Position numbers and translations under genes: made by a program. DNA of 32,259 nucleotides, taken from the IMG/VR virus record IMGVR_UViG_3300007639_000009, positions 1-32,259 of that record; one strand, written 5' to 3'. How positions within the stretch are numbered: the first letter of the stretch is position 1; the number at the start of each line of letters is the position of its first letter. The DNA is from a virus. This document shows positions 15,556 to 21,510 of the stretch, one piece after another. The notes beneath the pieces are model-generated. The model made no database searches. It was given only the letters and a program-made list of their open reading frames with translations, and was not told the origin of the DNA.

Positions 15556-15801
15556 TTATTCTTCTATGAAAATACATTCACCTGGGCAATCTTCAGCCGC
15601 ATCAATAACATCGGCTAGCCTATCGTCTGCGAAAGAAGCCAACCCACTTGCGCCTTCTGGGTTCCCTCGCAGCTTTGAATATACTTTCCCATTCTCTTGA
15701 ACATACGCCAACCCATCCTCCAGCATGATGAACACATCTGGGGCTATCTCTGCACACAGTCCATCGCCAGTACATAAGTCTTGGTCAATCCAAACCTTCA
15801 T
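15556..15801 (-). CDS. Single-cluster ferredoxin
   Basis: An 81-aa ferredoxin, a small soluble electron carrier. Cys10 and Cys16 sit in CTGDGLC and Cys72 and Cys76 in DCPGECIF. Position 13, where a 4Fe-4S protein has the second Cys, is Asp (CxxDxxC). This is known for 3Fe-4S and Asp-ligated 4Fe-4S ferredoxins and common in the ferredoxins that serve actinobacterial P450s. The region 'CAEIAPDVFIMLEDGLAYV' matches that subfamily. It overlaps the nuclease-like gene by one base (TAATG) and ends one base before the 955-aa gene. A partner enzyme is not obvious in the window. The clean cluster ligands argue for a functional gene. Host redox support during infection is an inference. Confidence 0.88.
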   Translation of the reverse strand: MKVWIDQDLCTGDGLCAEIAPDVFIMLEDGLAYVQENGKVYSKLRGNPEGASGLASFADDRLADVIDAAEDCPGECIFIEE

Positions 15802-16205
15802 TACTTCTTTCCATTTCTCTTCTTTAAAAGCGCATCAAAGTCTTTAACTTTTGTTTCGCCCATATAGCCCCACGCATAACCTTCATCAATCAATGTTTGA
15901 TTGATAGATACTTTGTTGTCATCAAGAAATACCCAACCCAAAATACGACCATACTTTTCTGAACTGTCTGGCTTTTCGGTTTTGATAACAATATTTGTTG
16001 CAGCATCAATTGCTTTTTTCAATCTGTCTTTTACTTCCAACCCCAAAACTTTTTCGGCTTTATCTGTTGTACGAGATTCAGGTGTATCAATACCGGCAAG
16101 ACGAACACGTTGTGAATAAGAAATATCAAAACCCAAATCAATGTCAACATCAATCGTGTCCCCGTCAACAACTTTCAAAACTTTTTTTACGCGATACTCG
16201 TACAT
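15801..16205 (-). CDS. Staphylococcal-nuclease-like (thermonuclease) protein
   Basis: A 134-aa single-domain SNase-type nuclease without a signal peptide. It carries the family motifs VVDGDTIDVDI (12-22), RVRLAGIDTPESR (34-46) and KYGRILGWVF (84-93). The catalytic set appears intact: calcium-binding Asp residues (D14/D16 and D40), R36, E43 and R87. It would cleave DNA or RNA near the 5' phosphate in the presence of calcium. Lack of a signal suggests action in the cytoplasm, for instance on host nucleic acid, or packaging in the virion. It overlaps the membrane protein gene upstream and the ferredoxin downstream by one base each, so the three are probably co-translated. Confidence 0.88.
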   Translation of the reverse strand: MYEYRVKKVLKVVDGDTIDVDIDLGFDISYSQRVRLAGIDTPESRTTDKAEKVLGLEVKDRLKKAIDAATNIVIKTEKPDSSEKYGRILGWVFLDDNKVSINQTLIDEGYAWGYMGETKVKDFDALLKKRNGKK

Positions 16206-16516
16206 TATTTATTCTCCAAATGGTCTGGGATTCCATTGCCGTCTTTATCTTCATCAGATTTTTTTGATTTCATGCCATTAGACATAACCAAACCGCCAAG
16301 ACTTCCTGTTAAGAAAACAGTAAGCGTTTTGAGCAAATCAATGAAAGCGGAATCGTTTGGCGATTGTTGACCGATTGGCTGTGTAACAAACATTAAAGCA
16401 TAAACAAAACCAATAACCGTGATAGCAAAAACTGCTGCCAAAATAATTGCGACACCAAAAATCATTCGGGCATGCAGCTGTTCTGCTGTATATCGTTCTT
16501 TATTAAAGAAACTCAT
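16205..16516 (-). CDS. Two-helix membrane protein, possible holin, with EF-hand-like tail
   Basis: A 103-aa membrane protein, starting at ATG 16516-16514 because an AAGGAGG site lies just upstream; a longer frame to 16549 has no such site. It begins MSFFNKERYTAEQLHARMIF. Helix one is about 18-44 (GVAIILAAVFAITVIGFVYA), helix two about 61-79 (LLKTLTVFLTGSLGGLVM). The C terminus DEDKDGNGIPDHLENK contains a DxDxDG calcium-loop pattern (D88, D90, D92, D98) like thrombospondin type 3 repeats. Size, helices and company of a lipoprotein and lysis genes suggest a holin or other membrane-lysis factor. The start overlaps the lipoprotein stop (TAATG). Confidence 0.6.
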   Translation of the reverse strand: MSFFNKERYTAEQLHARMIFGVAIILAAVFAITVIGFVYALMFVTQPIGQQSPNDSAFIDLLKTLTVFLTGSLGGLVMSNGMKSKKSDEDKDGNGIPDHLENK

Positions 16517-16716
16517 TATGGGGCCTCCTTGATCAAGTCCTCTGTGCATGTGCCACTAGGCACACAAATTGGTGGATTACATTCCGGGTTTTCCCAGTTC
16601 TTATACTCTTGACATGAATAGCGGTAACTACCGTCATACCCACAAGAAGTGAGGAACATTATGGCAAGAAAAGTAAATAAAAATATATAAATCCGGGTTA
16701 TTTTTTTCACCCTCAC
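16516..16716 (-). CDS. Small lipoprotein
   Basis: A short lipoprotein. The hydrophobic run IYIFLFTFLAIMFL is followed by LTSC, a lipobox for lipidation of the Cys. The mature part contains four further cysteines (YRYSCQEYKNWENPECNPPI, then CVPSGTC) that may form disulphides outside the membrane. The frame starts at GTG 16716, but TATAAT ends directly before it, so a leaderless start at the second GTG (16710-16708, 64 residues) is more likely. The Y-R-Y-CQ---NWE-PECNPPIC--SGTC pattern recurs in small phage lipoproteins as I recall it. Position beside a two-helix membrane protein suggests a lysis or exclusion role, which is inferred. Confidence 0.65.
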   Translation of the reverse strand: MRVKKITRIYIFLFTFLAIMFLTSCGYDGSYRYSCQEYKNWENPECNPPICVPSGTCTEDLIKEAP

Positions 16717-16722
16717 ATTATA
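16717..16722 (-). promoter_or_regulatory. -10 box (TATAAT) directly before the lipoprotein gene
   Basis: TATAAT on the minus strand is followed by GTGAGG and then GTG AAA AAA. A start of transcription six to seven bases after the box would fall on the second GTG, giving a leaderless message. No convincing -35 is seen. It is placed at the change from oxygenase genes to the envelope and lysis block. Confidence 0.5.
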
Positions 16723-16731
16723 GTTTAAAAT

Positions 16732-17403
16732 TTATTTTTTAGATAAATACTGCTTAACTTCTGGCAAATACAAAATTTCGCGAAAATCTGTTCTCCCAGC
16801 TTCCCCATGCCAAAAAGTATTAAAAGCCAAACTAACTCTATTTTCCGAAAAAATTTCTGGAACACCGTGTGGTAAGTACGATGGGAACAATAATAGTGAC
16901 CCCTGAGTAGCTGGCACCCACCAGCTCATAGAATTAAATGGATTAAAATCAGCATGTTGAAATGTTGAACTCATTTGTGGGCATGGATTAGTAAACATAA
17001 TTTTATCTTCATCGGAAGATTTTATATAAAAAACTCCACTAAAAATACTGTTTGGATGAGTATGATTTTTTGATCCACCACCAGATGTCGCCGCATTCAA
17101 CCAGCTTTGGGTTATATAAAATTTTGTTTTAGAAGTAATATCCAAAACTGCGTAAGCAAAATGATGTATAGCGTCAGTACAAAATTCTTTAATATTTTGA
17201 AGTTCAGGTTTATCTAGAACGTAATTATTTGCAGAGCCATGGCTGTTTTGATTATTGTAATTATTAGTCGCACTTATATCAATGTCTAGCTCTTTGTTTA
17301 TGCACTCAATTTCTAAATCATTGAGTTCCTCTATGTAGTTATAGCGAACAACCGGTACTGGAAAAAGCCCATTGATTTCGGGCGAATTGTTTACCGAGGA
17401 CAT
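16732..17403 (-). CDS. 2-oxoglutarate/Fe(II) oxygenase (TIGR02466-like)
   Basis: A 223-aa oxygenase of the 2OG-FeII_Oxy_5/TIGR02466 type, known from cyanophages and aquatic bacteria. The sequence shows the family's core: NHTHPNSIFSGVFYI at residues 113-127 (iron ligands likely among H114/H116), GSLLLFPSYLPHGVPE from 168 with H179 as the second His, and R189 in NRVSLAFN, which should bind 2-oxoglutarate. The substrate is unknown. The family uses oxygen and 2-oxoglutarate to hydroxylate proteins or small molecules. It ends a run of three different oxygenases with a sulfotransferase-like gene upstream, and it overlaps the preceding gene by 13 bases. Confidence 0.85.
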   Translation of the reverse strand: MSSVNNSPEINGLFPVPVVRYNYIEELNDLEIECINKELDIDISATNNYNNQNSHGSANNYVLDKPELQNIKEFCTDAIHHFAYAVLDITSKTKFYITQSWLNAATSGGGSKNHTHPNSIFSGVFYIKSSDEDKIMFTNPCPQMSSTFQHADFNPFNSMSWWVPATQGSLLLFPSYLPHGVPEIFSENRVSLAFNTFWHGEAGRTDFREILYLPEVKQYLSKK

Positions 17404-17942
17404 GTGATGTTTATATTAACAACTCTACGCATTATCGCGTCAGTTGGCAACCCTCCAGAATGCTCTATGTCCGCAGAAAATATTAACAAACTGTCTGCTA
17501 TGGATGGGTTCTTTAGAAAAGGAACACGTTTGTCATCATAAAGTGTCGTGCACCCATTAGTGTCATCCATGTAGTAGATAGCCGTATATTGCATATGTTC
17601 TTCATTTTCTGTTTTGGGCACATCCAAGTGCGGCTCCCCAACATACTCTATATTGTGATTAAAAATCATATTGACATGCAAGCTGTCAATTGAAAGAATT
17701 GGTTTAGAAATTATCTCTGAAACTTTCCAAGCAATTGGTAAAAATAAATTTGTATGCGAGGATTGATTAACTCCATCAAAAATCAAGGTGTGTCTGAAAC
17801 CGCTGTTTTTGAATTCGGTAGGCAAAGATCCTGTTTGAGTATTTGCATAAAAAAACCAAGGGAATTGACCAGGTGCTTCTATCTTATCCAGTAGATAATT
17901 TAAAAAATAACTACCAAAAACATTGTCAACTTTTTTATACAT
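17391..17942 (-). CDS. 2OG/Fe(II)-type oxygenase, second member
   Basis: A 183-aa protein with the start chosen at ATG 17942-17940 (MYKKVDNVFGSYFLNYLLDK), five bases after the previous stop, with GGAAG upstream; a longer frame to 17975 overlaps that gene. The double-stranded beta-helix oxygenase signature is visible: EPHLDVP gives H105 and D107, 'YTAIYYMDDTNGCTTLYDD' is the following strand, ADIEHSGG gives H161, and R172/R173 in MRRVVNINI would bind 2-oxoglutarate. It is distinct from its two neighbours in sequence. Hydroxylase function is likely, but the substrate is not visible. Confidence 0.75.
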   Translation of the reverse strand: MYKKVDNVFGSYFLNYLLDKIEAPGQFPWFFYANTQTGSLPTEFKNSGFRHTLIFDGVNQSSHTNLFLPIAWKVSEIISKPILSIDSLHVNMIFNHNIEYVGEPHLDVPKTENEEHMQYTAIYYMDDTNGCTTLYDDKRVPFLKNPSIADSLLIFSADIEHSGGLPTDAIMRRVVNINITCPR

Positions 17943-17947
17943 AACAG

Positions 17948-18598
17948 CTACTTCCAGCGAGGCCCAAGAACCCAACCAACAAGAGACTTGCGGGTTCCCT
18001 TGGTTATTGTACGCACTCTGTGACGAGTACGAGAATCAAACAATATAAGGCATCCTTGTGTTTTCGGCGCAATATAACTCTCACCTGACTCGTTGATAAG
18101 TTCAAGCTCACCACCTTCGTAATCTTCTGGGTTGGAAAGTTGTAACGAAAAAGAAAGTTTTCTGACAAGTTCTTTGTTTTGATTTACAAAATCGTTGCCC
18201 ACACCATCGGTAGAATTACCAACAAATTGTGGTTTATAAGAAGTTGTTAAACCGCCATCGTTATGCCATTCATAATACTCACCCTTGTCATAAATGGTGT
18301 ACTGAATGTGTTCGCTATCCAGTCCTTTTAAATCATACAAAAAATTTTCTCTGTTTGCACGTTCAATATAGTGCCATAAAAAACCACCCATCCAATGGGA
18401 ACTTCTAACCCATGAATGCTTTGCCTTTCGCACTTCGTTGAACCCGTCCCCAACGTAAAGATTCACTGGTGAGGATTTAATATCTTTTTCAAAATCTTTC
18501 AGTAATTCTTTTTCCATAATTTTTATAACTTCATCAGGCAAACCAGTAAAAAACCAAATTGACTGAAATGCCGTATTTGTTCTATCACTCATCATCAT
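17948..18598 (-). CDS. PKHD-type 2OG/Fe(II) oxygenase
   Basis: A 216-aa prolyl-4-hydroxylase-like (2OG-FeII_Oxy_3) enzyme. The iron triad is clear: H112 and D114 in EYYEWHNDGG and H193 in RTRHRVRTITKG, with R203 as the 2-oxoglutarate anchor. 'RKLSFSLQLSNPEDYEGGEL' is the typical central strand of this family, and the C terminus is SLVGWVLGPRW. The family hydroxylates proline or other side chains and, in PiuC-like forms, other substrates. The start lies in ATGATGATG overlapping the sulfotransferase-like stop, so translation is coupled; any of the three ATGs may be used. Confidence 0.88.
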   Translation of the reverse strand: MMMSDRTNTAFQSIWFFTGLPDEVIKIMEKELLKDFEKDIKSSPVNLYVGDGFNEVRKAKHSWVRSSHWMGGFLWHYIERANRENFLYDLKGLDSEHIQYTIYDKGEYYEWHNDGGLTTSYKPQFVGNSTDGVGNDFVNQNKELVRKLSFSLQLSNPEDYEGGELELINESGESYIAPKTQGCLILFDSRTRHRVRTITKGTRKSLVGWVLGPRWK

Positions 18599-19169
18599 CC
18601 ACCATATCTGCTACTAAATCTACAAAAATCTTATACATATTTTCTGCTTCGTCAAATAATTTTTCTTTTTGAATTTCTTCATAAAATTTTGTTTTGCTAT
18701 GTGTATGAGCATGAGGGTGATGAAGCGGATAGGTTGTTTTAACAAATTCATCAATCTCCACCATGTGTACCCACTCGGGATCTTGTAAATTATATTTTTG
18801 AGAATATTCAAACATCGCCCGATTGGGGTGTTTTCTGAGTTGATTTAAGGTTGTACAAAAAATGTTTGATTCTATGGCTTTGTTAGCAAACCTAATATAA
18901 AACTCAAGTCTTTCTGCTGCCGACCAATATCTAGGAGGGTCTGCTTCTTCTCTAAGGTCTGTTGTCATCCAAGAAGAAATGCATTCTAAAGGTTCCCTAA
19001 AAATACAAATTACATTTGGGCATTGCGTCATTGGTGTCAAACGATGCTGAGTAAGAGCAATTTGTAATCCTGGAAAAGCAAAACCTAATGTTGCCTCTAG
19101 GGTTCTTGTCCCAGTTCTTGGATAACCAACAGGTGTTAGTCTTCCCACCTCTGCTGCTCTTCGTTCCAT
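18585..19169 (-). CDS. Sulfotransferase-like P-loop protein
   Basis: A 194-aa protein with the two PAPS-binding signatures of sulfotransferases: VGYPRTGTRT (14-23), the 5'-phosphosulphate loop, and FREPLECISSW (57-67), the 3'-phosphate region with R58 and S65/S66. The middle is helical. A His-rich stretch (YPLHHPHAHTHSK, 147-159) is unusual. The length is below the 250-300 residues of full enzymes, so it may be a compact form. It would move sulphate from PAPS to a hydroxyl group. The start ATG overlaps the preceding MAHYA gene by 34 bases with AGGA upstream; a GTG at 19148 is an alternative. It precedes three oxygenases that could create hydroxyl acceptors. Confidence 0.72.
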   Translation of the reverse strand: MERRAAEVGRLTPVGYPRTGTRTLEATLGFAFPGLQIALTQHRLTPMTQCPNVICIFREPLECISSWMTTDLREEADPPRYWSAAERLEFYIRFANKAIESNIFCTTLNQLRKHPNRAMFEYSQKYNLQDPEWVHMVEIDEFVKTTYPLHHPHAHTHSKTKFYEEIQKEKLFDEAENMYKIFVDLVADMVDDDE

Positions 19170-19516
19170 ACAAAATATCCTACCATATCTGGATGAGCGA
19201 TGGGCGCTTCCCAGTCAACAGTGTCTGCATTAAAAACCCAAGAAGGATAAGGTTTTGGGGGTATAAAAACATCTAATTCTTCGCTGTAAGTATGACCAAT
19301 TGCAGCAAAACGCTTTCGGATATTGTTATTGTACGAAGTTCGTTTACAGATCAAACCTTCAAACCACGGTCTAGAAGAATAAAAATTTTCCCATGCCTCT
19401 GACGAGCCTCCAACAACCGTACCGTCCAAATCAGTCTGGGTTTCGTTCTCATCAATGCCTGTAATAACATCAACAACAATAGAACTACTGCTATCAATAA
19501 GTGCGTAATGTGCCAT
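19136..19516 (-). CDS. MAHYA-family fibre-associated protein, copy A
   Basis: A 126-aa protein with a clear paralogue at 29658-30029. Shared features are MAHYA, the KRTSYN core, 'AAIGHTYSEELDVFIPPKPY' against 'AGIGFKYDATLDAFYAPQPY', PSW-----D---WEAP-A-P, and a WNEE-Q-W terminus. This family is widespread in cyanophage-like and other aquatic phages and often lies next to fibre genes; its role (minor structural protein or fibre assembly) is not established. Here, as in the other copy, it directly follows a glycine-rich adhesin gene, with a TAATG overlap, suggesting the two act together. Confidence 0.7.
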   Translation of the reverse strand: MAHYALIDSSSSIVVDVITGIDENETQTDLDGTVVGGSSEAWENFYSSRPWFEGLICKRTSYNNNIRKRFAAIGHTYSEELDVFIPPKPYPSWVFNADTVDWEAPIAHPDMVGYFVWNEEQQRWED

Positions 19517-20421
19517 TATGCGAAACTTATCAATCCACTACCAGAAGTAAAACTATGTCGTTTAAAACCTCCGCTAGTAGTACCTGCGCTATGACCCAAG
19601 CCAGCGCCAACAGTAATTGTTAAACTGTCTGCGTAGCGAACCATTACAATTCCTGAACCGCCAGCATTGCCTGTTTTCCCACCATATTGCCAAGAACCAC
19701 CACGACCAGCACCACCGCCGCCTCCTGTATTACCACTTGCTGCAGAACCTACAGGTGGACCGTCATATGTTGGGTCATACAAACCTGCACCACCGCCACC
19801 ACCAGCGCCACCACCGCCGACAGAACCACCACAATAGTTACATGGGTTGTTTGGTGCTTGGCTAACACCGCCACCACCGCCACCAAAATATTCGTTACTT
19901 CCTCTAATTGAAGTTAGTGTTCCATTACCACCTGTGTAACCTGAGTTGGTTGCGCCGCTTCCACCACCTGCTTGAAAAGAGCCATTAGCACCAAAATTTA
20001 ATCCAGCATTACTGGTAGCACTACCGCAACACAATCCACCAGAAGCAGTATAAGAAGCAAATTGGCTGGTTCCGCCTGTGGCACCACCGCCACCACCGCC
20101 ACCAACAGTAACTTGGAGTTGCTGACCGCTTGTCACATCCAAAGCACCTAAATTAGCAGTTGCTCCTCCAGAATTTTCAGCACCAACACCACCAGCCCTA
20201 TAACCGCCACCTTGACCACCAGGACCAATTGCGTAATTACCTCCGTAACCAGAAGCACCGCCACCACCAGCAATAAACGCAAACGAAATTGGAAGACCTG
20301 ATGCGCCACCGCGAGAATATGCATCAACCTGAAATGTGCTGTTATTGCGTTTAGTGTTAGGAGCAAGAGAGCCTCCGCCAACAGCTTTACCGCCAGTAGT
20401 GTTTTTCCTAATACGAGACAT
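19516..20421 (-). CDS. Glycine-rich receptor-binding adhesin, copy A
   Basis: A 301-aa protein about one third Gly, one of four paralogues in the window (others at 24908, 25732 and 30091). The N terminus 'FQVDAYSRGGASGLPISFAF' leads into IAGGGGASGYGG, a central run of GGGGG blocks with Cys pairs (CNYC, CC), and a conserved C-terminal module: GSGIVMVRYADSLTITVGAG, then 'SGGFKRHSFTSGSGLIS'. The layout resembles glycine-rich phage tip adhesins built from polyglycine-II helices (as in S16 gp38) and Gly_rich_2-type domains. It is probably the host receptor tip of a fibre. Its neighbours are a MAHYA protein downstream and a 123-aa beta protein upstream. Confidence 0.75.
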   Translation of the reverse strand: MSRIRKNTTGGKAVGGGSLAPNTKRNNSTFQVDAYSRGGASGLPISFAFIAGGGGASGYGGNYAIGPGGQGGGYRAGGVGAENSGGATANLGALDVTSGQQLQVTVGGGGGGGATGGTSQFASYTASGGLCCGSATSNAGLNFGANGSFQAGGGSGATNSGYTGGNGTLTSIRGSNEYFGGGGGGVSQAPNNPCNYCGGSVGGGGAGGGGGAGLYDPTYDGPPVGSAASGNTGGGGGAGRGGSWQYGGKTGNAGGSGIVMVRYADSLTITVGAGLGHSAGTTSGGFKRHSFTSGSGLISFA

Positions 20422-20424
20422 GGC

Positions 20425-20796
20425 TTATGCTGTGATTCGGTTAACGTATCCTGACAACGAAATAACGTTTGTAGTACCAGCTGCTGCACGGATTGTCAAA
20501 GCTGCTGAAGCATTACCTTTAAGAATCAAACCAGGAACTACAAGATACAAACCACCCTTAGTCTTTATTGTATATTCAATAATATCATCAGGATCTGTTA
20601 CCCCACCAAAACCAAGCCGCAAAGCAACATCTGCTGAGTGGTTATTTTGTGCATAAATCCAAACTTCTTCAAATGTTGACGCTGTTGAAGAACCGGTATG
20701 AATCAAAGTTGGTGATGTACCAATCGCTGTTGCAACCACCTTAATTGCGCGTCCATCAGTACTTGCTGAAAGAAGTTGTTTACTAAATGTTGCCAT
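20425..20796 (-). CDS. Beta-rich fibre companion protein, copy A
   Basis: A 123-aa protein paralogous to 26695-27066. Shared elements are NNHSA, FGGVT-P-D-I--T, GL-LVV-GL---GNA and a C-terminal GYVNRI. Predicted all-beta, jelly-roll-like, no signal peptide, no enzyme motif. In both copies the next gene downstream encodes a glycine-rich adhesin, so it may be the base or collar piece that joins that adhesin to the virion. It has an AGGAG ribosome site. Structural role is inferred. Confidence 0.6.
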   Translation of the reverse strand: MATFSKQLLSASTDGRAIKVVATAIGTSPTLIHTGSSTASTFEEVWIYAQNNHSADVALRLGFGGVTDPDDIIEYTIKTKGGLYLVVPGLILKGNASAALTIRAAAGTTNVISLSGYVNRITA

Positions 20797-20813
20797 TACT
20801 ATCTCCTATATAA

Positions 20814-21299
20814 TTAAAATACCTGTGAAGCCAAAATTACTTGATCATCACTTTCATTAAATTTTTGCCAAATAGCAGTTGTGCCATTTGATGTCAATAA
20901 AAATTGATTTGTACCAATTGCTATCCTACCTAGAGTATCATTTGCAGTACCGATAAGCAAATCTCCGGCTGCATCTATGACTGCATTAGTTGACCATGCA
21001 GCTGTTGCTATTTTTACAGCAGTGACAGCGCCATCAGCAATATCTGCTGTAATAACCGCATTGGCAGCAATTTTTGCTGTAGTGATTGAGCTATCTTGGA
21101 GCATCGCTGTTGTAATTGTATTTGCAGAAATTACACCATTATATGCGCCATAAGCCAAAGAATTCCATGCCGTGGAACCATCACCAACTTTATAATAAGT
21201 AGTATCTGTTTCTAACCCCAATTCTCCAGCTGCCAAAACCGGGTTAGCAGATGTCCAAGCAGCTGCTGTATCTCTGCGCATTTGAATTTGAACTGCCAT
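20814..21299 (-). CDS. Mtd-N-like fibre protein with TAKI-type repeats
   Basis: A 161-aa fibre protein. Residues 1-48 (VQIQMRRDTAAAWTSANPVL, then GELGLETDT, KVGDGSTAWNSL) match the N-terminal domain of major tropism determinant-type fibres, a virion attachment module. Residues 58-98 are repeats of the type 'SSITTAKIAANAVITADIAD', which build thin beta shafts. Residues 110-160 (AAGDLLIGTANDTLGRIAIG, then TSNGTTAIWQ) form a common fibre tip segment, also seen in the 256-aa protein at 31251. It overlaps the next gene by one base (TAATG). Confidence 0.78.
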   Translation of the reverse strand: MAVQIQMRRDTAAAWTSANPVLAAGELGLETDTTYYKVGDGSTAWNSLAYGAYNGVISANTITTAMLQDSSITTAKIAANAVITADIADGAVTAVKIATAAWSTNAVIDAAGDLLIGTANDTLGRIAIGTNQFLLTSNGTTAIWQKFNESDDQVILASQVF

Positions 21300-21505
21300 T
21301 AGCCTAATGCACCTCCTCCACTAACAGTGGTAATGCCTCCATAAACTGTAGAAGCAGTACCCCCGTCTAGATTATAAGAACTACCTGTTGATATTAATGA
21401 AACCCCAAGCAATGTCCAACTAGAACCATTATACAACCATGTTTTCCCCGCAGCAATAAAAGTATCGTTTACGCTTGGGGAGTTTGGGAAATCTATAGCA
21501 GTCAT
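21299..21505 (-). CDS. Short W-GS-W module protein, copy A
   Basis: A 68-aa protein. Residues 1-34 (TAIDFPNSPSVNDTFIAAGK, then TWLYNGSSWTLLG) are the small N-terminal module that also opens the proteins at 24597, 27091 and 27613. The rest is a Ser/Gly-rich beta tail (SYNLDGGTASTVYGGITTVS). The module looks like a small domain for attachment to the virion or to another fibre. This copy has almost nothing attached to it. It starts five bases after the 920-aa structural gene. Confidence 0.65.
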   Translation of the reverse strand: MTAIDFPNSPSVNDTFIAAGKTWLYNGSSWTLLGVSLISTGSSYNLDGGTASTVYGGITTVSGGGALG

Positions 21506-21510
21506 AACAA

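Noticed and set aside
16517-16549. Longer N terminus for the 103-aa membrane protein
   Set aside because: The AAGGAGG site and the TAATG overlap with the lipoprotein stop select the internal ATG at 16516.
17943-17975. Longer N terminus for the second oxygenase
   Set aside because: It would overlap the coding end of the previous gene and add a sequence unlike the family; ATG 17942 has a GGAAG site and little overlap.
20814-21299. Diversity-generating retroelement target, because of the Mtd-N-like domain
   Set aside because: The protein lacks the C-type lectin tip with a variable repeat, and no reverse transcriptase or template repeat is visible in the window.
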